64,000 bases of DNA, from contig NZ_JAALDL010000005.1 in the NCBI RefSeq assembly GCF_011045095.1, positions 1-64,000 of the forward strand, in the 5' to 3' direction. Under the pieces are notes generated by a model. It was not told the DNA's origin. It searched no databases and saw nothing but the letters and a program-made list of their open reading frames with translations. Positions 1 to 10,438 of the stretch are shown one piece after another. The DNA is from Grimontia sedimenti (GTDB lineage: Bacteria > Pseudomonadota > Gammaproteobacteria > Enterobacterales > Vibrionaceae). The position numbers were made by a program, and so were the translations under genes. Each line of letters begins with the position of its first letter. Position 1 is the stretch's first letter.

Positions 1-675
1 ATGACTTCTTTGAACCCGTTTATGAAAGTCAGCGACCAACTGATGGAAGTTCTCATGCTGCACAAAGGCATGGGAAAAGCGGAAGCATTCGAAGAGTCTG
101 TTCGCATGTTGGAAGCGGTGAAAATTCCTGAAGCGCGTAAGCGTATCACCATGTACCCGCATGAATTCTCAGGCGGTATGCGCCAGCGTGTCATGATTGC
201 GATGGCGCTACTGTGCCGACCAAAACTGTTGATTGCTGATGAACCAACCACAGCCCTTGATGTGACCGTACAGGCACAGATCATGGAACTGTTGAACGAG
301 CTGAAATCAGAATTCAATACTGCCATCATCATGATCACCCATGACCTTGGTGTGGTCGCTGGCTCTTGTGACAAAGTGCTGGTTATGTATGCGGGCCGTA
401 CCATGGAATACGGTAAAGTCGATGAGATTTTCTACAAGCCAAGCCATCCATACACAGAAGGTCTATTGAAGGCCATTCCACGTTTGGATACGGAAGGTGA
501 AATTCTACCGACTATTCCTGGCAACCCGCCAAACCTTCTGAAACTGCCACCGGGCTGTCCGTATCAGGACCGCTGCCATCGCGTTGGTGATCGCTGTAAG
601 AGCGAATCGCCTATCCTGACGCCTTTTGCTGATGGACGTCTGCGCGCATGTTTTTCTGATCAGGAGGCTTGGTAA
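1..675 (+). CDS. oppD: Oligopeptide ABC transporter ATPase OppD (5' end outside window)
   Basis: ATP-hydrolysing subunit of an oligopeptide importer, acting at the inner face of the inner membrane. The window opens inside the gene. The first residues, MTSLNP, match the loop after the Q-loop (usually QDPMTSLNP), so the ATG at base 1 is internal and the Walker A motif lies upstream. Visible parts are the ABC signature SGGM (residues 57-60 of the fragment), Walker B with DEPTTALD (about 76-87), the H-loop THDLG, and the C-terminal cysteine-containing oligopeptide/dipeptide transporter extension (CPYQDRC). The TAA stop at 673-675 shares its last A with the next ATG, which indicates translational coupling to oppF. 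DppD-type paralogues look similar, but the partner gene is clearly OppF-like. Confidence 0.93.
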   Translation: MTSLNPFMKVSDQLMEVLMLHKGMGKAEAFEESVRMLEAVKIPEARKRITMYPHEFSGGMRQRVMIAMALLCRPKLLIADEPTTALDVTVQAQIMELLNELKSEFNTAIIMITHDLGVVAGSCDKVLVMYAGRTMEYGKVDEIFYKPSHPYTEGLLKAIPRLDTEGEILPTIPGNPPNLLKLPPGCPYQDRCHRVGDRCKSESPILTPFADGRLRACFSDQEAW

Positions 676-1670
676 TGGGTGCGATGGATAAAAAACTGCT
701 ACTGGATATTGAAGACCTGAAAGTGCACTTCAATATTGCGTCCAAGTCAGTATGGCCTTGGGCAAAGCCAACGGCTCTGAAAGCTGTTGATGGCGTAGAC
801 ATCAAGCTATATGAGGGTGAAACCTTAGGTGTCGTGGGCGAGTCAGGCTGTGGTAAATCCACCTTCGCCCGTGCTGTGATTGGTTTGGTGCAGGCGACGG
901 AAGGTCAGGTTGTCTGGTTGGGTCAGGACTTGACCAAGCTGGAAGGGAACGACCTGCGTGAGAAGCGCAAAGAAATCCAGATGATTTTCCAGGACCCACT
1001 GGCATCCCTGAACCCACGTATGACTGTGGGTGACATCATCGCTGAGCCGCTGAAAACCTTCTATCCAGAACTGTCTAAGGATGAAGTGAAACAGCAGGTG
1101 CAGGCAATGATGACCCGTGTCGGCTTGCTGCCGAACGTGATTAACCGCTACCCGCACGAGTTCTCGGGCGGTCAGTGTCAGCGTATCGGTATTGCACGCG
1201 CGCTTATCCTTAAACCAAAGCTGGTGATCTGTGACGAGCCGGTTTCTGCACTGGACGTGTCGATTCAGGCGCAGGTGGTGAATTTGCTGAAAGAGCTGCA
1301 AAAAGAAATGGGCCTGAGCCTGATCTTTATCGCGCACGACCTTTCGGTAGTGAAGCATATTTCCGATCGCGTTCTGGTTATGTATCTGGGTAACGCTGTG
1401 GAACTGGCAGAAGGTAATGCGCTGTTCGATAACCCACAGCACCCGTATACTAAAGCCTTGATGTCTGCGGTTCCCGTGCCGGATCCTGTGAAAGAGCGGA
1501 ACAAAGAAATTCAACTGTTGGAAGGTGAACTTCCTTCGCCGATGAACCCGCCTTCGGGTTGTGTATTCCGTACCCGTTGCCCTCAAGCGACAGATGCGTG
1601 CGCACAGACGAAACCAAGACTGTCAGGGACGGATTTGCATTCTGTTTCCTGTCTGCAGGTTCATCTTTAA
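675..1670 (+). CDS. oppF: Oligopeptide ABC transporter ATPase OppF
   Basis: Second ATPase of the oligopeptide importer, pairing with OppD. The start at 675 (MGAMDKK) is chosen because an AGGAGG-type ribosome binding site lies at 662-667 and the ATG overlaps the oppD stop (TAATG). It gives 331 residues, the usual OppF length. Walker A GESGCGKS is at residues 55-62, the signature SGGQ at 164-167, Walker B LVICDEP at 183-189 and the H-loop AHDLS follows. The C-terminal CVFRTRCP segment is the oligopeptide-transporter extension. Similarity to E. coli OppF is high throughout. A rho-independent terminator follows, so this is the last gene of the opp operon. Confidence 0.96.
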   Translation: MGAMDKKLLLDIEDLKVHFNIASKSVWPWAKPTALKAVDGVDIKLYEGETLGVVGESGCGKSTFARAVIGLVQATEGQVVWLGQDLTKLEGNDLREKRKEIQMIFQDPLASLNPRMTVGDIIAEPLKTFYPELSKDEVKQQVQAMMTRVGLLPNVINRYPHEFSGGQCQRIGIARALILKPKLVICDEPVSALDVSIQAQVVNLLKELQKEMGLSLIFIAHDLSVVKHISDRVLVMYLGNAVELAEGNALFDNPQHPYTKALMSAVPVPDPVKERNKEIQLLEGELPSPMNPPSGCVFRTRCPQATDACAQTKPRLSGTDLHSVSCLQVHL

Positions 1671-1700
1671 TACCAATCACAGTAGATACCTGATACGAAA

Positions 1701-1727
1701 AAGCCTTCCAAACGGAAGGCTTTTTTA
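1701..1727 (+). terminator. Terminator after oppF
   Basis: A 9-bp perfect stem (AAGCCTTCC, loop AAAC, GGAAGGCTT) is followed by a T run. It lies 30 bases after the oppF stop and 19 bases before the convergent roxA stop. The A-rich left side makes it plausible for both strands. Confidence 0.9.
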
Positions 1728-1745
1728 TTTTTATATTTCAGCGTA

Positions 1746-2879
1746 TTAGGCTTGCGGGTACCACAATCCTTGATTGCAGAAATCAAGCAACAGTGCCAAA
1801 AGGGCAGGGTTGTTAGCGATTGCTCCCAAATCTTCGCCCGAGAAGTATTCCATATCACAGAAGACCTTCGCCGCCGCTTCACAACCTTCTGGTAGTTCAA
1901 TGGTTTCGCCGTTGATGAAAACCAGTGAAGGGTTGTTTTCGTGGTAAAGCGCTTTAAGACCAGATACTTTTTCCAGATATAAACCGTCTTCCATAAACTG
2001 TTGAAGCTCATCAGATTGCCATGGTGGATCCGCTGGCATGATGTCCAGCTCGTGGCGAGACTGACTGAGTTGCTCACCCATCCATCGCGCTTTGGCATCT
2101 TCATCGTTGATCAGCTTCATCAGCATGTCGTTCAGCGCATTGTATTCCGCTGTTGGGATCATGCCGTGCTCGTCACGGGTTTGGATATTTGGATCGTAGA
2201 AGTGCTTGTCACCCAATTCATTGGTCAGCACAAAATCTGCAAAGCCGTTGAGAAGCTCTTGTTTCTTGGGCGAGCGATAACCTACTGAATAGCTGAGTGA
2301 TACTTCAATAGTATTGCCTTCGTGCGGGAAGCCCGGCGGAATGTAAAGGATGTCACCTGGCTCGAGGATCTCGTCGATAATCGGGTCGAAGCCTTCAATT
2401 TGACGGAGGCCAGTATGGTGATTGGCATCTTTGTATTCGCCTTTATCCCCGACACGCCAGCGACGCTTACCCATGCCCTGACAGATAAACACATCATATT
2501 GGTCAATGTGTGGACCCACGCCGCCTTCTGGCATGGAGAGACAAACCATCACGTCATCGAACAGCCAGTTCGGGAGACCACGGAAAGGTTCGGATAACGC
2601 GCGCGGTCCCGGGTGCCAGTGGTTAGCAGCCTGAACAATCAGCTGGGAATGCGTGTCTGGGAAGCTTTCAAAGCTCTCAAATGGCCCGTGTTGAACTTCC
2701 CAGTTACCATCCAGATTGGACACAAAACGGGAATCGATTTCTTCTTCCATCGCCAGACCCGCCACTTCGTCCGGGCTGATAGGATCTTCAAAATCGATGA
2801 AACCGTTTTTAATCACAACAGGCTCTTTGTGCCAGAAGCGGGTAAGGAAATCGTTCAGATCAAAATTTAACTGATACAT
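1746..2879 (-). CDS. roxA: Ribosomal protein L16 arginine hydroxylase (RoxA/YcfD, JmjC-type oxygenase)
   Basis: Fe(II)/2-oxoglutarate-dependent oxygenase that, in E. coli YcfD, hydroxylates an arginine of ribosomal protein uL16. The 377 residues compare with about 373 in E. coli. The metal-binding triad is visible as H124-x-D126 in GPHIDQYDV and the distal H186 in PPGFPHEGN, within a double-stranded beta-helix. The C-terminal half is the winged-helix/dimerisation region of the family. It stands alone between convergent oppF and co-directional purB. A 20-bp palindrome lies 36 bases upstream of its start. Function is assigned from family identity and the intact metal site. Confidence 0.93.
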   Translation of the reverse strand: MYQLNFDLNDFLTRFWHKEPVVIKNGFIDFEDPISPDEVAGLAMEEEIDSRFVSNLDGNWEVQHGPFESFESFPDTHSQLIVQAANHWHPGPRALSEPFRGLPNWLFDDVMVCLSMPEGGVGPHIDQYDVFICQGMGKRRWRVGDKGEYKDANHHTGLRQIEGFDPIIDEILEPGDILYIPPGFPHEGNTIEVSLSYSVGYRSPKKQELLNGFADFVLTNELGDKHFYDPNIQTRDEHGMIPTAEYNALNDMLMKLINDEDAKARWMGEQLSQSRHELDIMPADPPWQSDELQQFMEDGLYLEKVSGLKALYHENNPSLVFINGETIELPEGCEAAAKVFCDMEYFSGEDLGAIANNPALLALLLDFCNQGLWYPQA

Positions 2880-2915
2880 AGTGGGATTGCTGTTTCTTGG
2901 GATTGGGGGAGAGTA

Positions 2916-2935
2916 TATACCCTTATATGGGTATA
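2916..2935. repeat. Perfect 7-bp inverted repeat upstream of roxA
   Basis: TATACCC, six bases, GGGTATA. It sits between the purB terminator and the roxA start. It could be an operator, part of the roxA promoter, or a remnant of the TATACCC-ended repeat family seen elsewhere in the window. No ribosomal or protein-coding role is apparent. Confidence 0.5.
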
Positions 2936-2947
2936 AACGAGGTGCAT

Positions 2948-2981
2948 TAAAAAAGCCCGAACACTGGCGTATTCGGGCTTT
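2948..2981 (-). terminator. Terminator after purB
   Basis: A perfect 10-bp stem (AAAGCCCGAA / TTCGGGCTTT) with a 10-base loop. The A run at 2949-2954 gives a U tract on the minus-strand transcript. It begins 18 bases after the purB stop. Confidence 0.88.
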
Positions 2982-2998
2982 CAGACTGAAATGCTAAA

Positions 2999-4384
<1,386 letters not shown>

Positions 4385-4391
4385 TTAAATA

Positions 4392-5012
4392 TTACGAATT
4401 TCTGGCTAGGATGATTTTGGCTTGCTCGATCATTTGCTTGCGGCCAAAGATAAGATGGCGACGTTTGCCCCCTACCTGACGCCAAAGCACTGCGCCACGG
4501 ATACCTGCAAGCAACAGGGCGCGTACTTTGTGTTGTACGCCGGTTTGTTGCAGTTGGGCAGGGTTACCGGTTACCTGAATACGTGGGCCCAGCGGACTGA
4601 TGGTGTCGAGGTAAATACTGGCAAGGTTGCTGATCATTTGATCATCGAGCAGTTCAAAGTGTTGGACCTGACGCTGGACAGTTTCGATACGATCCGAAAG
4701 TTGCGCAAGGCTGTCACGGCGACCGGACAGCTTGCGTTCCAACGCGAGGAGGTTGATCAGATAACGGGTAAGCTCACTGCCACCTGGACTGTTATCTAAT
4801 TCATTAATCAGTGTGTTCAAACCAATGGTGAGGTTTTCTTCATTGCCGAAAACCTCCAAAGTTGAAGACGGATTCGTGAGGATAATACTGTTCAAGCTGG
4901 CACTTAGAGCGTCGTAATCACAACTTCCCTTGCGTGCTATCTCCTGAACCAGTTTGACGGATTGACAGATACCTGCGAACGCGATGGTACGATCAAACAA
5001 AGTATTAGCCAC
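4392..5012 (-). CDS. hflD: HflD, regulator of phage CII lysogenization (conserved membrane-associated protein)
   Basis: Homologue of E. coli HflD, a peripheral membrane protein known for interacting with lambda CII; its housekeeping role is unclear. I take a GTG start at 5012 ([17 protein letters not shown]): it aligns with the E. coli N-terminus, and AAGGAGC at 5021-5027 is correctly spaced. A longer in-frame ATG at 5069 would overlap mnmA and add non-homologous residues. The product is 206 residues. Family hallmarks include [45 protein letters not shown] and [20 protein letters not shown]. It follows mnmA after 13 bases and precedes purB. Confidence 0.94.
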   Translation of the reverse strand: MANTLFDRTIAFAGICQSVKLVQEIARKGSCDYDALSASLNSIILTNPSSTLEVFGNEENLTIGLNTLINELDNSPGGSELTRYLINLLALERKLSGRRDSLAQLSDRIETVQRQVQHFELLDDQMISNLASIYLDTISPLGPRIQVTGNPAQLQQTGVQHKVRALLLAGIRGAVLWRQVGGKRRHLIFGRKQMIEQAKIILARNS

Positions 5013-5025
5013 AGATGAGTGCTCC

Positions 5026-6138
5026 TTAAATACGCTGTTCGATGATGCCGCCACCCAGGCAAACATCACCGCTATAGAATACCGCTGATTGACCAGGAGT
5101 CACCGCTGATTGCGGTTCATCAAAAATCACTTTGATCTGGTCACCATCAATGGGTTCGATGGTACATGATATGTCTTGCTGGCGGTATCGCGTTTTTACG
5201 GTGCACTTCAATGGTTCGGTAATCGTTTCACGATCTACCCAGTGTAGTTGGCCTGCCACCAAGCCTTTTGAGAACAGGCGAGGGTGGTCGTGACCTTGAG
5301 CAACAATAAGAACGTTGCGTTCAACATCTTTATCAACCACATACCAAGGCGCTTCGTTGCCGTTGCCACCTTTTTGGCCACCGATGTGAAGACCTTTGCG
5401 CTGACCCAGAGTGTGGTACATCAGGCCCTGGTGTTCACCAATTTCGTCGCCATCAACGGTTTCAATGATGCCTGGCTGCGCTGGGAGGTACTTCGACAGA
5501 AAGTCTGTGAACTTGCGCTCACCGATAAAGCAAATGCCAGTGGAATCCTTCTTCTTCGCGGTGATCAGATCTTGCTCTTCGGCAATGCGGCGAACTTCCG
5601 GCTTCTCCAAATCGCCAACCGGGAACAGGCTGCGTGAAACCTGATCGTGGCTCAGTGTATATAGGAAGTAGCTTTGGTCTTTGTTGCTATCAAGACCACG
5701 AAGCATTTGCGCTTTTTCACCTTCCTGAGTTGGAAAAGTGCGGCGCACGTAGTGACCCATTGCAATGTAGTCAGCTTCCAGCACTTCATCGGCGAACTCG
5801 AGGAAGGCTTTGAATTTGATTTCTTTGTTGCACAGGATATCTGGGTTCGGTGTACGACCTGCTTTGTATTCGGTCAGGAAGTGCTCGAACACATTGTCCC
5901 AGTACTCTGCAGCGAAGTTGATGGTGTGCAGGGTGATTCCCAGCTTGTCACACACGGCCTGCGCATCGGCCAGATCTTCCGCTGCCGAACAGTATTCGTC
6001 GTTATCATCTTCTTCCCAGTTTTTCATGAAAAGGCCTTCTACCTGATAGCCTTGTTGCTTCAGTAGGTAGGCGGACACTGAGGAGTCGACGCCGCCGGAC
6101 ATACCGACAATAACTTTTTTGCTGCTGTTATCTGACAT
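5026..6138 (-). CDS. mnmA: tRNA-specific 2-thiouridylase MnmA
   Basis: Catalyses 2-thiolation of the wobble uridine in tRNA-Lys, -Glu and -Gln using sulfur relayed from IscS through the Tus proteins. It has 370 residues (E. coli 368). The PP-loop SGGVDSS is at 14-20, the catalytic cysteine in [12 protein letters not shown] at 103, and the persulfide-forming cysteine in [10 protein letters not shown] at 203. The C-terminal beta-barrel is complete. It is first in the mnmA-hflD-purB run. Only 84 bases separate its start from the rluE stop, so the nudJ gene found between these two in E. coli is absent here. Confidence 0.97.
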   Translation of the reverse strand: MSDNSSKKVIVGMSGGVDSSVSAYLLKQQGYQVEGLFMKNWEEDDNDEYCSAAEDLADAQAVCDKLGITLHTINFAAEYWDNVFEHFLTEYKAGRTPNPDILCNKEIKFKAFLEFADEVLEADYIAMGHYVRRTFPTQEGEKAQMLRGLDSNKDQSYFLYTLSHDQVSRSLFPVGDLEKPEVRRIAEEQDLITAKKKDSTGICFIGERKFTDFLSKYLPAQPGIIETVDGDEIGEHQGLMYHTLGQRKGLHIGGQKGGNGNEAPWYVVDKDVERNVLIVAQGHDHPRLFSKGLVAGQLHWVDRETITEPLKCTVKTRYRQQDISCTIEPIDGDQIKVIFDEPQSAVTPGQSAVFYSGDVCLGGGIIEQRI

Positions 6139-6222
6139 GACGAAATTTCTAGCTCCAATAAAATCGGGGGCAGAGTTTAACAGAAACCTTTACGCGGTTA
6201 CAGATGAGATGTGAGTCACAGT

Positions 6223-6881
6223 TTAATTGCGTGCAGGCGGTGGTACTTCACGCCATTCACCGGGTTGTAAGTCATCGACGGTCCAGTTGCCCATTTTGTA
6301 TCTCACCAGACGCAAAGTGGGGTGACCTACTGCAGCGGTCATGCGACGAACCTGCCTATTACGGCCTTCTGTCAGTGTGATGGCTAGCCAGGTTGTCGGC
6401 ACGGAAGGACGATGGCGAATAGGTGGATTGCGATCCCAATGGTAGGTTCAGCAATGACCTCCACGCCAGCAGGAAGTGTCCAGCCGTCGTTAAGCTCCAC
6501 ACCATCACGGAGCGCGTTCAAAGATTCTTCGGATGGTTCGCCTTCAACCTGCACCCAGTAGATTTTTGCTGACTTGGATTGTGGTTGGGTCAGGCGTGCC
6601 TGCAAAATGCCATCGTTGGTCAAAACCAGAAGTCCTTCACTATCTTTATCAAGGCGTCCAGCAGGGTAAACCTCTTTCACAGGAATGAAGTCTGCCAGGG
6701 TGGAATCGCCTGGCTCACCGGTGAACTGTGTCAGGGTGTTGAAAGGTTTATTGAATACAATGACTTTCGTCGGCCCTTTCGGACGCGCGGGTTTGTCGCT
6801 GCGTCGTCGTGAAGTGCGTCGGAAATTCGGCTTCGAAGATGGCGATTTTGCGCCTTTATTAGGGGGGGTTTTAAACGTCAT
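6223..6881 (-). pseudogene. rluE: 23S rRNA pseudouridine synthase RluE, interrupted by one frameshift
   Basis: RluE makes pseudouridine 2457 in 23S rRNA. The reading frame from the ATG at 6881 encodes a basic N-terminal tail and the catalytic core with [17 protein letters not shown] (catalytic aspartate), then loses frame after VIAEPTI near 6437-6440. A second frame continues at once as [19 protein letters not shown] and then [19 protein letters not shown], ending at a TAA at 6223-6225. Adding one base (probably TTGG to TTTGG on the coding strand) restores 219 residues, close to E. coli RluE (217). The downstream frame keeps perfect family similarity, so the break is very recent or a sequence error. 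Divergent from icd, as in E. coli. Confidence 0.9.
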
Positions 6882-7104
6882 TAAGTCGTGTCAATCAGGT
6901 CTAGTAACAAATGAGACCTTAGTATTATACATGGAATAATGTGATTGGCGTGTTGCGGGATTTACAGTATTCTTTTGCCCGCATGTTATACCAGATAGAA
7001 CAATTAACTGACGTGCTACAAGGCGAAATGAACATGTCACTGTGCGACAGGAAATTGTTCTGTCTGGTCAGCGCAAAATAACAAATGGACGCTAGGAGAA
7101 TTAA

Positions 7105-8352
7105 ATGGAAAGTAAAGTAGTCGTACCAGCTGGTGAGAAAATTGCGGTAGAAAACGGCAAGCTGGTCGTTCCTAACAACCCAGTTATCCCTTACATCGAA
7201 GGTGATGGCATTGGTGTTGACGTTAGTCCTGCAATGCTCAAAGTTGTGGACGCGGCAGTAGAAAAAGCTTATGGCAGTGACCGTAAGATCTCCTGGATGG
7301 AAATCTACACTGGTGAGAAGTCGACGCAAATCTACGGTGAAGACCAATGGCTGCCGACTGAAACACTGGATTTTATTCGTGAATACAAAGTTGCTATTAA
7401 AGGCCCTCTGACTACCCCTGTTGGCGGTGGTATCCGTTCTTTGAACGTTGCACTGCGTCAGGAACTGGATCTGTACATCTGTGCACGTCCAGTACGTTAC
7501 TTCGATGGCGTGCCAAGCCCTCTGAAACAACCTGAACTGACCGACATGGTTATCTACCGTGAAAACTCGGAAGATATCTATGCGGGTGTTGAGTTTAAAG
7601 CTGGCACTGCAGAAGCAGACAAAGTCATCAAATTCCTGAAAGAAGAAATGGGTGCAACCAAAATCCGTTTCGACGAGGAGTGTGGTATCGGTATCAAGCC
7701 AGTATCTGAAGAAGGTACTAAGCGTCTGGTTCGTGCAGCAATTCAATACACCATCGACAACGATCGCGCGTCGATGACTCTGGTGCACAAAGGTAACATC
7801 ATGAAGTTTACCGAAGGTGCGTTCAAAGACTGGGGTTACGAAGTAGCGAAAGAAGAGTTCGGTGCTGAGCTGCTGGATGGCGGTCCTTGGATGACTATGA
7901 AAAACCCGAACACGGGTAAAGAGATCATCATCAAAGACGTTATCGCGGACGCATTCCTGCAGCAAATCCTGCTGCGCCCAGCGGAGTACGATGTGATTGC
8001 AACGATGAACCTGAACGGTGACTACGTATCAGATGCGCTTGCTGCGCAAGTTGGTGGTATTGGTATTGCCCCTGGTGCAAACATCGGCGACGGCATCGCA
8101 CTGTTCGAAGCAACTCACGGTACTGCACCTAAGTACGCGGGTCAGGACAAAGTGAACCCAGGTTCTCTGATCCTGTCTGCAGAAATGATGCTGCGTCACA
8201 TGGGTTGGACTGAAGCCGCTGACCTGATCATCAGCTCAATGGAAAAAGCGATCAGTAACAAGACTGTGACCTATGACTTTGAGCGTCTGATGGACGGCGC
8301 AACCCTGCGTAAGTGTTCTGAGTTCGCACAAGACATGATCGACCAAATGTAA
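7105..8352 (+). CDS. icd: Isocitrate dehydrogenase, NADP-dependent
   Basis: Converts isocitrate to 2-oxoglutarate and CO2 with NADP in the TCA cycle. It has 415 residues (E. coli 416). The substrate-binding, phosphorylatable serine is visible in [11 protein letters not shown] (S112, equivalent to E. coli S113), so control by an AceK-type kinase is plausible. The C-terminal dehydrogenase signature [17 protein letters not shown] and the following [10 protein letters not shown] are intact. AGGAG lies about eight bases before the ATG. A strong terminator follows. The 223-base gap to divergent rluE must hold its promoter. Confidence 0.98.
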   Translation: MESKVVVPAGEKIAVENGKLVVPNNPVIPYIEGDGIGVDVSPAMLKVVDAAVEKAYGSDRKISWMEIYTGEKSTQIYGEDQWLPTETLDFIREYKVAIKGPLTTPVGGGIRSLNVALRQELDLYICARPVRYFDGVPSPLKQPELTDMVIYRENSEDIYAGVEFKAGTAEADKVIKFLKEEMGATKIRFDEECGIGIKPVSEEGTKRLVRAAIQYTIDNDRASMTLVHKGNIMKFTEGAFKDWGYEVAKEEFGAELLDGGPWMTMKNPNTGKEIIIKDVIADAFLQQILLRPAEYDVIATMNLNGDYVSDALAAQVGGIGIAPGANIGDGIALFEATHGTAPKYAGQDKVNPGSLILSAEMMLRHMGWTEAADLIISSMEKAISNKTVTYDFERLMDGATLRKCSEFAQDMIDQM

Positions 8353-8371
8353 TTTGGCTTTCAATGCTGAA

Positions 8372-8397
8372 AAACCCGGCTTTGGCCGGGTTTTTTT
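8372..8397 (+). terminator. Terminator after icd
   Basis: A 9-bp perfect stem AAACCCGGC / GCCGGGTTT with a TTTG loop and a seven-T tail, 20 bases after the icd stop and just before the convergent peroxidase-like gene. Confidence 0.92.
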
Positions 8398-8401
8398 GTT
8401 T

Positions 8402-9895
8402 TTACAGCGGGTTTAGGTTTTTGTCGACGGCATAGACACGTAATCCATCAGGGTCGATATCGTCGTCAACCAGCCAGGGTTCAAGGCAAGCCCGGTCTTG
8501 AGTGCAAGGGTCGGTGAGTGAACGCAGAAAAGCGGAAAGATCCTCGATATCTGTTTGCCGGTAGGAGTATGGAGATTGAAGCTTGCTCTGTCCGGTTGCT
8601 TGCTGGAAGAACATTGTCCATAGCGCTTCAAAGGTATTCGATCGTTGATCAGCTAACTGGATATTCGGCTGTGGGCCATCGTAGGTATAAAACGCACCGG
8701 AGTAAAAAGGGTCCATGTGATGCTTGATAATATCTTCCAGCGTGGTGAAGGCTCCACTGTGACCATAAGGCGATGTCATTTCAACATTGAGCAGAGAAGG
8801 GGTTCTGAAAGCATAGGCATCGCGTAATACAGAGGTTTCACGGTACCTGCCAAAATCATTGGTACCCGTTTCACCATCCCCCTTACCTCTGCCAATTTGA
8901 GGTACTGCAATGTTGTGAAACCCCTCATCTGTCATTAAATCTCCCTGGTGGCAGGACTGACAGTTGAAACCACCTTCAAAGCGGCCACCGAAGAACTTCA
9001 ATGCCCCTCGTTTTTCTTGTAGGGATAAGGCGGCTTTGTCGCCTTTGATATATTGATACCATCTATTGTCGACAAAAGACTGGGAGCGCATGTATTCGCC
9101 CAGGACTTCACGAATCGTCGCGCTGTTTATCACCTCCTCTAATGGCCCATCTTGTTTGTTAAAAGTCTGCCGGAATAAGGTTGGCCATTGATTGATACTC
9201 AGTGGCTCAAGCTCTCCACGTAGCCTGGCAGCAATTAAGTCGCGGATTTCTTGATTAGTCTTATCCTGTGCGAATGAGAACCCCCTCATTTCTTCTTGTG
9301 GTGTGATAGGGAAACCTGCTTGAGCATGAGAAAGGTTGGCACCAGCATCACTGTCAGGGTTACCTATTCCTGAATCAGGCGTGCTGATAGGGCCAATTGC
9401 CCCATGCTGAAACGGCACAGGGAGAAGTGCTTCAACTCGCCCGTCATGAAATAGGTGGCGGTCCCAGAATCCCAGATTGAAAGAGGTGGGCACATTACGT
9501 GGCATAGTAGGTCCACCATCATAGTTCACAGCCGTTGAACGATGCTGTCTACCTGGCCCCAGCAAATCTGGGTTGACTGAGTCTACTCCTATAGCTATCG
9601 ATAAGGCATCTGCACCCCCGAGCGTGGGATGATGACAGCTGACACAAGCTGTATCGAAGTTGCCGCTTTGGATTTTGCTAAAGAACAACAGTTTCCCAAG
9701 CTGCGCTTTTGGTGAGTTAATTGAAGGGATAGTGCGATGCTTTCCAGGGTCGCCAGTCAGTGAGTATTGGGAGATCTTATTCGTCAGGGCATTGTCTACC
9801 CATTGTTCGCTTTGAAAGTCGATAAAGGAAGCATGGGCAATAGATGAGAAGAGTAAGATAAGGGTTGGTACAGTTGAATAGATTTTTGTCTTCAT
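8402..9895 (-). CDS. Periplasmic di-haem cytochrome c peroxidase/MauG-family protein
   Basis: Probable exported c-type cytochrome of the di-haem peroxidase family (reduction of hydrogen peroxide or a related oxidation). The start at 9895 follows GGAGG at 9900-9904 and begins a signal peptide (MKTKIYSTVPTLILLFSSIAHA); an in-frame ATG seven codons upstream is less likely. Two CxxCH haem-binding motifs are visible: CVSCH in the N-terminal half and CQSCH in the C-terminal half. RTPSLLNVEMTSPYGHSG near residue 360 is typical of the family. At 497 residues it is longer than classical CcpA (about 320-340), with insertions between the haem sites, so the substrate is uncertain. It stands alone between icd and cspD, which are neighbours in Vibrio, suggesting insertion. 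Confidence 0.85.
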   Translation of the reverse strand: MKTKIYSTVPTLILLFSSIAHASFIDFQSEQWVDNALTNKISQYSLTGDPGKHRTIPSINSPKAQLGKLLFFSKIQSGNFDTACVSCHHPTLGGADALSIAIGVDSVNPDLLGPGRQHRSTAVNYDGGPTMPRNVPTSFNLGFWDRHLFHDGRVEALLPVPFQHGAIGPISTPDSGIGNPDSDAGANLSHAQAGFPITPQEEMRGFSFAQDKTNQEIRDLIAARLRGELEPLSINQWPTLFRQTFNKQDGPLEEVINSATIREVLGEYMRSQSFVDNRWYQYIKGDKAALSLQEKRGALKFFGGRFEGGFNCQSCHQGDLMTDEGFHNIAVPQIGRGKGDGETGTNDFGRYRETSVLRDAYAFRTPSLLNVEMTSPYGHSGAFTTLEDIIKHHMDPFYSGAFYTYDGPQPNIQLADQRSNTFEALWTMFFQQATGQSKLQSPYSYRQTDIEDLSAFLRSLTDPCTQDRACLEPWLVDDDIDPDGLRVYAVDKNLNPL

Positions 9896-10217
9896 AGGTC
9901 CTCCAACAAACATCATGTTGTGCTCTTACGGCACTGGAATGACGCTATCTCAATGTACTCGTATATCTGCACAGCAATGAGTTCCACAGTTGGGAATAGT
10001 TTTAATTTTTCAGGGATTTAACAGTCATGTTATCGACTCTGAGGCATGAGGGCAGTCGAACGGGTGAAACGAGGTAGTGAAAGAGTTGGAGTATTGTAAT
10101 AAAGGGAAGTAGGTGAGGGTCTCAGGGTATGTTCAGCACAAATAAAAAAGAGCGAACGTAACGTTCGCTCTTTCAATTCTCGACCTTCCGGCAGCGAAAA
10201 AGTTTATAGCAACACTA
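9896..10217. other. Intergenic region between the di-haem gene and cspD
   Basis: It must hold the promoter of the minus-strand di-haem gene at its left and carries the cspD terminator at 10144-10173. No coding capacity or further repeat is recognisable. Confidence 0.6.
10144..10173 (-). terminator. Terminator after cspD
   Basis: A perfect 13-bp stem (AAAGAGCGAACGT, one A, ACGTTCGCTCTTT) with an A run on its left that becomes the U tract of a minus-strand transcript. It lies 45 bases after the cspD stop. Confidence 0.88.
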
Positions 10218-10438
10218 TTATTTTAAAGCTTCGTTCTCGACAGGAACGATTTGGCTGGCGTGGTAACCTTTCGGACCTTCCTGTACCTCGTAGTTCACAG
10301 TCTGCCCGCTTTTAGCGTGCGGTAGCCGTCCATTTGTATTGTGGAGTAGTGCGCGAAAATATCGCCATCACCTTCGTCAGGGCAAATGAACCCAAACCCT
10401 TTAGCGTTGTTAAACCATTTAACTGTACCAGTTGCCAT
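10218..10438 (-). pseudogene. cspD: Cold-shock-like protein CspD, interrupted by one frameshift
   Basis: CspD is a single-stranded nucleic-acid-binding, stationary-phase inhibitor of replication. From the ATG at 10438 the frame reads [20 protein letters not shown] (containing the RNP-1 motif KGFGFI) and continues through [15 protein letters not shown], then hits a stop. The family sequence resumes in another frame as [20 protein letters not shown], ending at a TAA at 10218-10220. Adding one base in the G run (coding strand GCGGGC to GCGGGGC, about 10304-10307) restores 73 residues; E. coli CspD has 74. An AGAGGGA ribosome binding site precedes the ATG. Divergence from clpS matches E. coli and Vibrio. 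Perfect conservation on both sides argues for a sequence error. Confidence 0.88.

Noticed and set aside
843-1586. 247-codon open frame opposite oppF
   Set aside because: Antisense shadow of a well-supported ATPase gene with no family similarity.
4998-5069. Longer ATG start for hflD at 5069
   Set aside because: Adds 19 residues with no HflD similarity and overlaps mnmA; the GTG at 5012 has AAGGAGC and matches the family N-terminus.
6925-7965. Long open frame (346 codons) opposite icd
   Set aside because: Entirely antisense to a clear icd gene, no ribosome binding site or recognisable domain; a codon-bias shadow.
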